Source of the DNA: Steromphala cineraria
Taxonomy: Eukaryota; Mollusca; Gastropoda; Trochida; Trochidae
Assembly: GCA_916613615.1 (NCBI GenBank)
Contig: OU744736.1
Coordinates: 10,427,724 to 10,491,723 of the forward strand
Direction of reading: 5' to 3'
DNA: 64,000 bases
Each line of letters opens with the position of its first letter. The first letter of the stretch is position 1. Below the pieces are notes generated by a model. That model was not told where the DNA came from, searched no databases, and was given only the letters and a program-made list of their open reading frames with translations. Shown here piece after piece: positions 1 through 11,600 of this stretch. Both the position numbers and the translations under genes were made by a program.

Positions 1-1598
1 AGATGTAAAATCTTATAACCATGTGTAATGGGAGTTTATATGAATTAATGTATTTTCAACAATTTGTTCGAATATGTATGAAGTGCTATTAGTTCTTGTG
101 TTTTGTTACATAACTAAATATATCAGGAAACACTGATTAAAAGTTTTTACATTTGGTGACAGCCTATACCATTTACTTATTTCAAGGTGACCACTTTTAA
201 AATTCTTGTAAATGTGATGTTCAATGCAAATCTTTCATTTTGTTTTGTTATCTTGTGATACCAGCAGACAACCAAACATTCAATCAGAAAAGGTTTCAAT
301 AAATGCCCAACCAAATAGAACCAAACTTTCAATGATATTTATCCTAAAAATTTTCATTAAACTATTTTGTAAGTGTAAATCATTAGGGTTTTATCTAAAC
401 ATCAGCATTGGTTTAACTTTTGATATGTCGTTTTGATATTCATCTAAACATTGTGTGTTATTTTGATTCTTAACAGGGCACTCTTCCAAGGGCAGGTAAA
501 TTTTAAGATATAGAAAATAGATATAGATAAATTGATTTTGGCTTTTGCAATAAGAAAAGGTCACTTGAGACAGTCTTATGTATGTTTATGAATAAATTTA
601 TGTTGTATGTAACGTGATGTTATATTTAAGACTGAAGAAAGTGGCTTATTGTTTTGTTTATCGACTTTGCATAATTAAGTTTTATCTTATATTTTATGAT
701 TTTACCAAGTTTGAGAAAAAATATGGATAATTTTATATCCGTATTTATGAGTGAATGATTGAGTTATTGTTATTGTTTTACGCCGCTTTGGCAATATTTC
801 AGCCATTCGTGGCACCATATTATTGAAAATCTTTTCTGTGATATGATCATATATACAAATAATTTTTTAATGTACATTTTAAATGATGGTTGATTGTTTT
901 ACATAATATTCATATTAATGTCTTTCTTTGTGCTGTTGTCATTTACACACAATATTTATGCAAATGAAATGAAGAGAATGTTGATATGTGAATAAAAAAT
1001 ATGAATGTTAGGTTCTTGTGTTTCTTTCACCTTGGCTAACAGAAAAAGAAACTTCATGTTTCAATCAAATGAAAATCATGACTTATTTAATCATCATTTA
1101 AGCTTTAAATGAACTTTCATTTGGATGCAGAGTAGCAATTGAACTTTTTTGTTATTCACACTGACATTCTGTACAGACAATTATTGAATGATTTAAAACA
1201 TTAGCCTAAAACATATCTCCATCTTTGGTAAACCATAAATGAATTGTATAAAACAGACCAGTTACTAGTCCTGCTCCTGACTTAGAGACTTAAACTAAGT
1301 CTATCATGTTCTTCCTAGTTACATCCCTGCTAGGTCTCATTCAGTGAGTTTAGATTTAGGCAATGCAAAAACAAATTTTAATATCTAAAAATATTTTAAT
1401 AAAAAGACTTAGTCTTCCAGTGGAGAAAAGTAAACTACACATGTCAATATTAATAAAGGAAAAGTCCCCGAATTCTGCAGGGAATGAGTCCTAAATCTAA
1501 GATTAAAGACGTTTTTTTATTACAAACGGAGAATGTTAACAAATGCTATCGATAGATCGATATTTCATTTAAGCCTCCTGATTAATAATTATTTCTTG
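1..1598. other. AT-rich non-coding flank, possible 3' UTR of an upstream gene
   Basis: I see no protein-coding stretch that resembles a known family. AATAAA motifs occur near 590 and 990 on the + strand, and a possible last exon sits at 477-506, so the left part could be the 3' end of an upstream + strand gene. The rest (about 1000-1598) is simple AT-rich sequence. Confidence 0.4.
477..506 (+). CDS. possible terminal exon fragment of an upstream gene
   Basis: A pyrimidine-rich stretch ends in TTAACAG at 476. It is followed by a short open frame reading G-T-L-P-R-A-G-K-F and a TAA stop at 504-506, with AATAAA signals about 90 and 490 bp further on. Alternatively 477-495 is a 19-nt microexon, since GTAAAT follows directly. 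The piece is too short to identify and may be chance; RNA evidence is needed. Confidence 0.15.
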   Translation, partial: GTLPRAGKF

Positions 1599-2027
1599 TT
1601 AAAGGCACCACTCGAGCTGCTTTCGTCCGCCATTTTGAAAGGTTAGCATTGCGAGAAAACACATGTGCTGTAATATGCTTATTAATTTACAAAATTAAGT
1701 AATAAATACTTGATTAATAGAAGAGGAGCATATGTACAAATAATTCATAATAAAAGTTATCAGTTGCGACAGCATTTTGTCGTAGTAATGTATTCCACGA
1801 TCGTAGCTTCGGTGATTGGCTTCATTTCACGATGTTTTTATTTTTTGAGCGATACACTTTATTTCTTGTCAAATAGTCAAATCTTTAACAACTAAAATGC
1901 TTATCTCACAAACATATATGAAATTTAGAGTGAAATTATCATGTAAAAATCATATATAATTGTAAACAGAAAAGTCCTCCTGAATTTCGTTTCCACAAAA
2001 AATACCCCGCTCGAATGGTCCCTTTAA
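1599..2027 (+). mobile_element. TTAA-flanked MITE, family A, copy 1
   Basis: A 429-bp element bounded by TTAA. Its ends are imperfect inverted repeats: TTAAAGGCACCACTCGAGC at the left, and TTAAAGGGACCATTCGAGCG read from the right on the other strand. Nearly the same sequence recurs at 38521-38952 (+), 41510-41938 (-) and, interrupted, at 39487-40785 (-). TTAA target duplications are known for piggyBac and Kolobok transposons; the superfamily here is an inference. The short ORF inside is not conserved between copies. Confidence 0.75.
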
Positions 2028-2304
2028 GCTTAAATTTAATGTACCGGTAGTTTGCGTTTGCGCTCATCCCATGAGCACGAACCTAGTTATCGGAACTCTT
2101 CTATGGTTGAAGGGAATAAAGTTATCACTTCCGTTTCATCAAATGTAAGCAAATCACACGTGTGTTTACAACATAATTAACAGTTCAAATGTCGCTGAGG
2201 ACCATGAAATCATCTGTGAGACGTTGATTTCGTTATCGGTAAAAGACACCGATATTTTGTTACCTCTACCTCTCTTGCATTTAACATAAGAGGGTTTTCA
2301 TCGG

Positions 2305-2332
2305 GAAAGATCTCGAATGTTCTGGAATATTC
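2305..2332 (+). promoter_or_regulatory. heat-shock element (HSF binding site) upstream of HSPBP1
   Basis: The sequence contains four perfect alternating pentamer cores, GAA-nn-TTC-nn-GAA-nn-TTC, at 2315, 2320, 2325 and 2330. A further GAA core sits in register at 2305 and a degenerate one (ATC) at 2310. This is the trimeric-HSF recognition pattern. It lies about 200 bp before the start codon of an Hsp70 co-chaperone gene, a sensible place for heat or proteotoxic-stress control. The transcription start is not visible. Confidence 0.8.
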
Positions 2333-2529
2333 GTTATCGCAGTTGCTTAGGTAGGTTTCTCGATCATTCAGGCTGAAGTATCTCAGGGTGTGAATAACAG
2401 TCGTCGTGAAATATTGGCGTTATCTCTGATTTTGAAACTGAGAGATACTGGCGAAATTCTTCACAAGATCTTGGAGTAACATCCAATAACAAGGACCTTG
2501 GTTGACTGTTCAGTGTATTCCGAATCAAA

Positions 2530-2670
2530 ATGGCAAGTGCTGGAGGCGATGGCGGTGACAAACCACCTAGAATGCCCAAAGACATGAAGGGGTTGATGAA
2601 GTTCTGTTTGCAGCAGAGTCAAAGTGAAGATCCAACAAGTTCATCACATTTCGACCAAATGCCAGAAGAG
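2530..2670 (+). CDS. HSPBP1: HSPBP1 exon 1
   Basis: 47 codons from the ATG to PEE, ending in phase 0 before GTAAAC. It holds the glycine-rich start and the conserved PPR...MKGLMKFC segment of the HspBP1 N-terminus. Confidence 0.9.
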
Positions 2671-5600
2671 GTAAACAGTGTAAATTATTATTCTTTACAC
2701 TTTCTAACAAACGAGTAACAATATTATTGACCTACAGTACTTATAAATTTCAATCATAACCAGAGAAAAGGTCTTAAGATTCAATTTAAATCCTTTTAAA
2801 ACAATCTGTGTCTTATTGTAAATTCTTGAATAATGACCCGGAAATTATCAATTTCCAACACCTGTTTGACCCATTGATTCAAGACCGTTGATTATTTGAA
2901 GCAGGCAATTATTCTTCTCAAAGCCAATATACATGTATGTGTATGCATTTGGAAAATATTTTAAAGAATTCACACAATTCTGTAAACATGTAATAGATAA
3001 TCAGACACTCAATCTCAAGTCTATTGTGTTTATTGATTAGTTTATTTTTCTCGAGATGTAATGATTGGATTTTCAACATATAACATTAAAGATTGGTAAT
3101 TGGTAAACAATCTACAGAAAAATGCCTCTATGCAGTACTTCATGTGTTAACATTTTCAGGACTTAAAGTAAATACTGAAAAAACAAGATTGATATGGATA
3201 GGATCAAAGAAGAGAACCAAACATAAGATGTGCAAGGATTTCAATCTAGATTGGACCCAGTCACAATTTAATTTGTTAGGTATCAAATTTGATGTAGATC
3301 TAGAATTAATGGTTGATATTAATTATTCAGACAAGCTGGAAAAAAATGAGAGAGAGATGAAGAGCTGGGAATTAAGATCACTGACACCCATGGGCAGAAA
3401 TGTTGTATTAAAATCACTATTGCTTGCAAAATTAAATCATCTCTTTTCATCATTACCAAGCCCACCAGATGATGTAATTCAATCTTTTCAGAAAAGATGT
3501 TTTGAGTTTGTATGGAAGGGTAAACAAGATAAGATTAAAAGGAGTGTTATTACATCTCTTGCCAAAAATGGAGGAATCAATGTTCCAATAATAGAAAAAT
3601 AAGAAAATATAATAAAATCACAGAAAATAATATGGATCAAAAGACTGCTTCATTATAATTCTATATGGAGTAAAAATACTTTAGTATATATATCAAATAG
3701 CCAGAGACTATGGTTTGCGGATGGTATTTATATAAGCAACTGTATGCTACCTACTATTTCAAATAGATTTTGGCAGGATGTTATAAAAGCATGGGCTGAT
3801 TACTTACTGGTATGTTACCAGGATGATGGAGACTGCCCTCTTATTTTAAATCAGTCTCTTTAGGATTGTGTTTATTCCAGTAAGGGGCCACCGGCCCATT
3901 ATACATGATATGTTACAGCATGATAATAATGACATGGAGCGCCATGTGTTGAATAGAGCAACATTGTACATTGATATGTTAACACATTATGGATTGTCAA
4001 ACGATGACTTTAAAAACTTATTTCGTTTATTCATTTCTAAGAATATATATTTGGCTAAACATTTAACAACATCTGGATTCTTAGAGGTTAATAATCAGTC
4101 TCTTTGGCACAACAGTAATATTCTAATTGGTGGAAAAACAATCTTCAATAAAAATATGGAAAAGGAGAGTATAACATATTTAAGAAATATTATGAATGAA
4201 ACTGGTAATGTTATGTCCTTTGAAGAACTAGGTAGCAAATATGATGTTTCTGTTGATTTTCTCACATACCAGGGTATAAGGAGAGCAGTTCTCCAATACT
4301 TGAAAAAAAGAAATTTCAATTTCAGTAAAGAGATAAATATACAATACTATCCAATCCTTCAATTTAATATTTCCAAACTTGCCAATAGTAAACATTTGTA
4401 TCAAAAATTATGTCAATTTAGTTTTAATAAAACTACTGGCCAGTTGAAATGGGAAGAACAATTTGTAAAGGACTTTCAACAGAATGAATGGGAAAACATA
4501 AATATGATGCCTAATCGGTGCACTCAAAGTGTTAACTTGAAATGGTTTCAATATAGGATAACTCAAAATATTTTGGCAACAAACACTTTATTGTATAAGA
4601 TTGGATACATTGATTCACCATTGTGCTCCTTCTGTAAACAGGTGCCTGAAAGCATTGTTCATTTATTATGTGACTGTAATCACTTTAAAAAAGTGTGGAA
4701 AGAATTGACGGAATGGCTAGATGACTTGGCTGAAGGATGTATTGAATTATCACCAGAAAATATTATTTTTGGTTTTAAGGGCAAAAATAACAACCCATTA
4801 AATGCCATTTGTTTGTTGGTAAAACAAAATATTTACAGTTCTAGTAGAACAGGAAAAAAACTAAACTTTGGCTTTATCCAAAAAGAATTATTAAGATACT
4901 ATGAGGCATGTAGATATATTGCTTTTACAAATAACAATAAGCCGAAATTTTACTCATTTTGGTCCTCTTTTCACACTTTATTCCAGCGCATCAAGACTGA
5001 TGGCACTTAATCTTTATAAGAATGATGTTAATTTTTGGAAAATAGAAAATGATGTTAATCTTGAAATGTACACTGTTGAACTGCAATATCTATCAGTGAT
5101 AGTACTGAAGCTTTATGATCTTTAAGAACACTTGTAGTGAATACTGAATATTACCTGCAATATCTAGTAATGAAATGTGAATATTGTTTTTCTGCTGCTT
5201 TGTATACAAATACATAATGTAAATTGTCATTGACAATGAACAATTGTCTGTTTATAAAATGTAAACATCTTATGGGGAATGAAAACCTTAAAATTTTTTT
5301 TATTTTTTTTATCAAAATTGACAATTATCTCAGTTTCAACAATCTAAAATTTTTTTAATTTGGTTGAAAAACAGCATTTCCCATTTAGAAATTAGATAAC
5401 GGTGATCTGAAGAAACATTTAACATACATTCAGATTTCTACCATTTACCTGTTAAATCTCATGTCATCATATATTTATATCTTCAGAAAAAACAATTTCT
5501 CGAAAATGCTTTAAAAGACATGAGTGTGAATCCAGTGGAACAGATGAAGAAATGTATCGATGTCGTGAAGACGGAAGGTGACAGTGAGGATGGTATTGAG

Positions 5601-8600
5601 AACAAGCTCACTGCTCTTAATGCACTCATAGAATGGGCAGAAGAAATAGACTTTGCAATGGGTGAGGACATTGGATCTTAAAAAACAGCATCACATTTTC
5701 TCTTCCAAAAATTTGTCGATGTTTTTCTTTCCACTTATTCTCTATTTCAAGTGTAGCACACATGTTTACACATATAGCATTTTCTTCCAAAATCCAGAAT
5801 AATAGGTGTATCTGAAAACATTGGTTCAAAGTTAGCATTCATGTTATTTTGAAAACTGCTAAGATTAGAATTTAATTTAATTGTATAGGTTACTATTTGT
5901 GTTTAATTGTTTTACGATTTGCAAGAACTACATGAGGCATTTTCAAGCTTAAAACAGATGTTACATAGGAAGAAATAACTTTTGAAAAAAACTCTTTGTG
6001 GAAAGAATGAAGGTCTTAGTGAAAAAGGCTAGCTGTAAATAATTATGAGTGTGTTTCAAAAATTAAACAATAGATGTTCTAACGTTATAGGATTTTGGTA
6101 ATATTTTGTAGATTTTCACAAGATTGGTGGACTGGAGCTTTTCCCACTAATGATGAATCATGAGGAAGCTGAACTGCGCTCCACCTTTCTCAAACTTGTT
6201 GGCACAATGGTACAGAACAACCCGTACTGTCAAGCTGCAGTTGTCAGTAGTGGGCGTGTCCCCGACATTCTGTCAGCGCTAGATAAGGACCAGAACCCCA
6301 CCGTCAAGTCCAATGCCTTGTACGCAATGTCATGTAGGTGAAGGTCGCATTTCTTCTTTCATAAATGTGGGCTTTTGATTGTCTATATGTATGTACCTCA
6401 ATAATGGATAAGAAGATGCATTTTTAGCTCATCAGGACTGAAATTCCAGATGGGCTTTTGGTATGGCCCGTCGTCCGTCCGTAAACTTTTGACACTTTCG
6501 ACTTCTCCTCATGAACCATACACATTAGAGAGCTGAAATTTTTTGTACAGGTACCTTAGCATATGGAGATTCTAATTTGTAACTTTGGTGACCCTGTGAC
6601 CCCAAATAGGGTCACAGGGGTCACAACTTTAAAAACCTATTTTCATCTTCTTCTCCAGTTCCAGAAGGACTAGAGAGTTAATAATGATATTTGCAGACTC
6701 CTTGGCCAATAGGGATTCTTAATTGTAGATTTCGTGACCCCATGACCCCAAATAGGGTCACAGGGGTCACAACCTTAAAAACCAGTTCTCATCTTCTTCT
6801 CCAGTTCCAAAAGGAGTAGAGAGTTAATATTGATATGTGCTGACTCCTTGGACAATGGGGATTCTAATTTGTAACTTTGGTGACCCTGTGACCCCAAATA
6901 GGGTCACAACCTTAAAAAAATATTTTCATCTTCTTCTCAAGTTCCAAAAGGTCTAGAGAGCTGAAATTATATGTGCAGACTCCTTGGACAATGGGGATTC
7001 TAAATTGTAAATTTCGTGACCCCGTGACTCCCAAATAGGGTCACAGGGGTCACAACCTTAAAAACTTATTTTCATCATCATCTTTAGCTCCAAAAGGTCT
7101 ATTGAGCCGAAAGATTGCATGTAGACTCCTTGGCCAATTGGGATTCTAAACTGTAGGTTTCGTGACCCCATGACCCCAAATAGGGTCACAGGGGTCACAT
7201 TCTTAAAAACCTATTTTTAACTCATCAGGACTGAAAGTCCAGATGGGCTTATGGCATGGCCTGTCGTCCGGCGTCCGTCGTCTGTCCGTAAACTTTTGAC
7301 ACTTTCGACACTTTTGACTTCTCCTCATGAACCATATACATTAGAGAGCTGAAATTTTGTGTACAGGTACCTTAGCATATGGAGATTCTAATTTGTAACT
7401 TTGGTGACCCTGTGACCCCAAATAGGGTCACAGGGGTCACAACCTTAAAAACCTATTTTCATCTTCTACTTCAGTTCTAAAAGGACTAGAGAGTTAATAT
7501 TGATATGTGCAGACTCCTTGGACAATGGGGATTCTAATTTGTAACTTTGGTGACCCTGTGACCTCAAATAGGGTCACAGGGGTCACAACCTTAAAAACCT
7601 ATTTTCATCTTCTTCTTCAGTTCTAAAAGGACTAGAGATTTAAAAACGATATGTGCGGACTCCCTGGCCAATGCGGATTCTAAATTGTAGATTTCGTGAC
7701 CCCATGACCCCAAAAAGGGTCACAGGGTTCACAACCTTAAAAACCTATTTTCATCTTCTTCTCCAGTTCTAAAAGGATGAGAGAGTTAATATTGATATGT
7801 GCAGACTCCTTGGACAATGGGGATTCTAATTTGTAACTTTGGTGACCCTGTGACCTCAAATAGGGTCACAGGGGTCACAACCTTAAAAACCTATTTTCAT
7901 CTTCTTCTTCAGTTCTAAAAGGACTAGAGATTTAAAAACAATATGTGCGGACTCCTTGGCCAATGCGGATTATAAATTGTAGATTTCGTGACCCCATGAC
8001 CCCAAAAAGGGTCACAGGGGTCACAACCTTAAAAACCTATTTTCATCTTCTTCTCCAGTTCTAAAAGGACTAGAGAGTTAATATTGATATGTGCAGACTC
8101 CTTGGACAATGGGGATTCTAATTTGTAGGTTTGATGACCCCAAATAGGGTCACAGGGGTCACAACCTTAAAAACCTATTTTCATCTTCTTCTCCAGTTCT
8201 AAAAGGATTAGAGAGTTGAAAGTGATATGTGCAGACTCCTTGGACAATGGGGATTCTAATTTGTAACGTTGATGAACATGTGACCCCAAATAGGGTCACA
8301 GGGGTCACAACCTTAAAAACCTATTTTCATCTTCTTCTCCAGTACTAAAAGGACTACAGAGTTGAAAGTGATATGTACAAACTCCTTGGCCAATCGGGAT
8401 TCTTAATTGTAGATTTCGTGACTCCATGACCTCAAATAGGATCACAGGGGTCACAACCTTAAAAACCAATTCTCATCTTCTTCTCCAGTTCCAAAAGGTC
8501 TAGAGAGTTAATATTGATATGTGCAGACTCCTTGGACAATGGGGATTCTAATTTGTAACTTTGGTGACCCTGTGACCCCAAATAGGGTCACAACCTTAAA

Positions 8601-11600
8601 AAAATATTTTCATCTTCTTCTCAAGTTCCAAAAGGTCTAGAGAGCTGAAATTATATGTGCAGACTCCTTGGACAATGGGGATTCTAAATTGTAAATTTCG
8701 TGACCCCGTGACTCCCAAATAGGGTCACAGGGGTCACAACCTTAAAAACTTATTTTCATCATCATCTTTAGCTCCAAAAGGTCTATTGAGCCGAAAGATT
8801 GCATGTAGACTCCTTGGCCAATTGGGATTCTAAACTGTAGGTTTCGTGACCCCATGACCCCAAATAGGGTCACAGGGGTCACATTCTTAAAAACCTATTT
8901 TTAACTCATCAGGACTGAAAGTCCAGATGGGCTTATGGCATGGCCTGTCGTCCGGCGTCCGTCGTCTGTCCGTAAACTTTTGACACTTTCGACACTTTTG
9001 ACTTCTCCTCATGAACCATATACATTAGAGAGCTGAAATTTTGTGTACAGGTACCTTAGCATATGGAGATTCTAATTTGTAACTTTGGTGACCCTGTGAC
9101 CCCAAATAGGGTCACAGGGGTCACAACCTTAAAAACCTATTTTCATCTTCTACTTCAGTTCTAAAAGGACTAGAGAGTTAATATTGATATGTGCAGACTC
9201 CTTGGACAATGGGGATTCTAATTTGTAACTTTGGTGACCCTGTGACCTCAAATAGGGTCACAGGGGTCACAACCTTAAAAACCTATTTTCATCTTCTTCT
9301 TCAGTTCTAAAAGGACTAGAGATTTAAAAACGATATGTGCGGACTCCCTGGCCAATGCGGATTCTAAATTGTAGATTTCGTGACCCCATGACCCCAAAAA
9401 GGGTCACAGGGTTCACAACCTTAAAAACCTATTTTCATCTTCTTCTCCAGTTCTAAAAGGATGAGAGAGTTAATATTGATATGTGCAGACTCCTTGGACA
9501 ATGGGGATTCTAATTTGTAACTTTGGTGACCCTGTGACCTCAAATAGGGTCACAGGGGTCACAACCTTAAAAACCTATTTTCATCTTCTTCTTCAGTTCT
9601 AAAAGGACTAGAGATTTAAAAACAATATGTGCGGACTCCTTGGCCAATGCGGATTATAAATTGTAGATTTCGTGACCCCATGACCCCAAAAAGGGTCACA
9701 GGGGTCACAACCTTAAAAACCTATTTTCATCTTCTTCTCCAGTTCTAAAAGGACTAGAGAGTTAATATTGATATGTGCAGACTCCTTGGACAATGGGGAT
9801 TCTAATTTGTAGGTTTGGTGACCCCATGACCCCAAATAGGGTCACAGGGGTCACAACCTTAAAAACCTATTTTCATCTTCTTCTCCAGTTCTAAAAGGAT
9901 TAGAGAGTTGAAAGTGATATGTGCAGACTCCTTGGACAATGGGGATTCTAATTTGTAACGTTGATGAACATGTGACCCCAAATAGGGTCACAGGGGTCAC
10001 AACCTTAAAAACCTATTTTCATCTTCTTCTCCAGTACTAAAAGGACTACAGAGTTGAAAGTGATATGTACAAACTCCTTGGCCAATCGGGATTCTTAATT
10101 GTAGATTTCGTGACTCCATGACCTCAAATAGGATCACAGGGGTCACAACCTTAAAAACCAATTCTCATCTTCTTCTCCAGTTCCAAAAGGTCTAGAGAGT
10201 TAATATTGATATGTGCAGACTCCTTGGACAATGGGGATTCTTATTTGTAACTTTGGTGAACCTGTGACCCCAAATAAGGTCACAGGGGTCACAACCTTAA
10301 AAACCTATTTTCGTCTTCTTCTCAAGTTCCAAAAGGTCTAGAGAGCTGAAATTATATGTGCAGACTCCTTGGCCAATGGGGATTCTAAATTGTAGATTTC
10401 GTGACCCCATGACCCCAAATAGGGTCACAGGGGTCACAACCTTAAAAACTTATTTTCATCATCATCTTTAGCTCCTAAAGGTCTATTGAGCTGAAAGACT
10501 GCATGTAGACTCCTTGGCCAATTGGGATTCTAAACTGTAGGTTTCGTGACCCTATGACCCCAAATAGGGTCACAGGGGTCACAATCTTAAAAACCTATTT
10601 TTCTCCATTAGATGACAGTCTATGCCAAATTTATTTCTCCTTGGATATTTTAGTGTGGATCTAGAAAGTGTTGAATAATAATAAATCATTTGGGTAAAAA
10701 AATTTATTCCGAAATCGTTACATTTGTTTTGTAATTTTGTTATAGGTTTTCTTGCAATAGGTAACATCAGTTTCATTTTTAGCTCATCTGGCCTGTATAA
10801 AGCAATCTTGATATGATGCCTGATGAGCTACAGAGCCAATGGCTCTATTTTTCTCCATTAGATGACAGTCTATGCCAAATTTATTTCTCCTTGGATATTT
10901 TAGTGTGGACTTCTTTCAATGTCTGATATTGGCGATCTAGAAAGTTTTGAATAATAATAAATCATTTGGGTAAGGAAATTTATTCCGAAATCCTTACATT
11001 TGTTTTGTATTTTTTTATAGGTTTTCTTGCAATAGGTCACATCAGTTTCATTTTTAGCTCATCTGGCCTGTATAAAGCAAACTTGATATGATGCCTGATG
11101 AGCTACAGAGCCAATGGCTCTATTTTTTCTCCTAAAAATGAGATACTCACTTAACATTGGTAGGTGATTTGATTTGTCTGATTTTATATTTGTTTCCTGT
11201 ATTTGTATGCATATGTTATTTGTATGGTCTATTTGCCTGTACCACAAAAAAGGAGCTAATTATTCTTCTTCTATTATGTTGATTTAACATTTTAAATAAT
11301 TCAAAATTAAGGGTTAAATCTTCATGTTTGATAACTTCAACTTTTTTTAATCTCACAGCAATGAGGTTCGGCTCTTATGGTTGTATGATGTGCCATTTAG
11401 AATATATGAGATAGTAATTGAAATTTCAACAAGAGTTCAATTTATTTTTAATTGTACTGAGATAGACGCTAAGTGCAAAGTTTATAAATGATGTAGACAA
11501 TATTAACAATCCGTCCTTGCCACAAAGAAGATTTTGCTTCCTAGTACATATTGTTCTAACAATTTTATTATTGCATAAATTATTTTATTGAACTTGAAGG

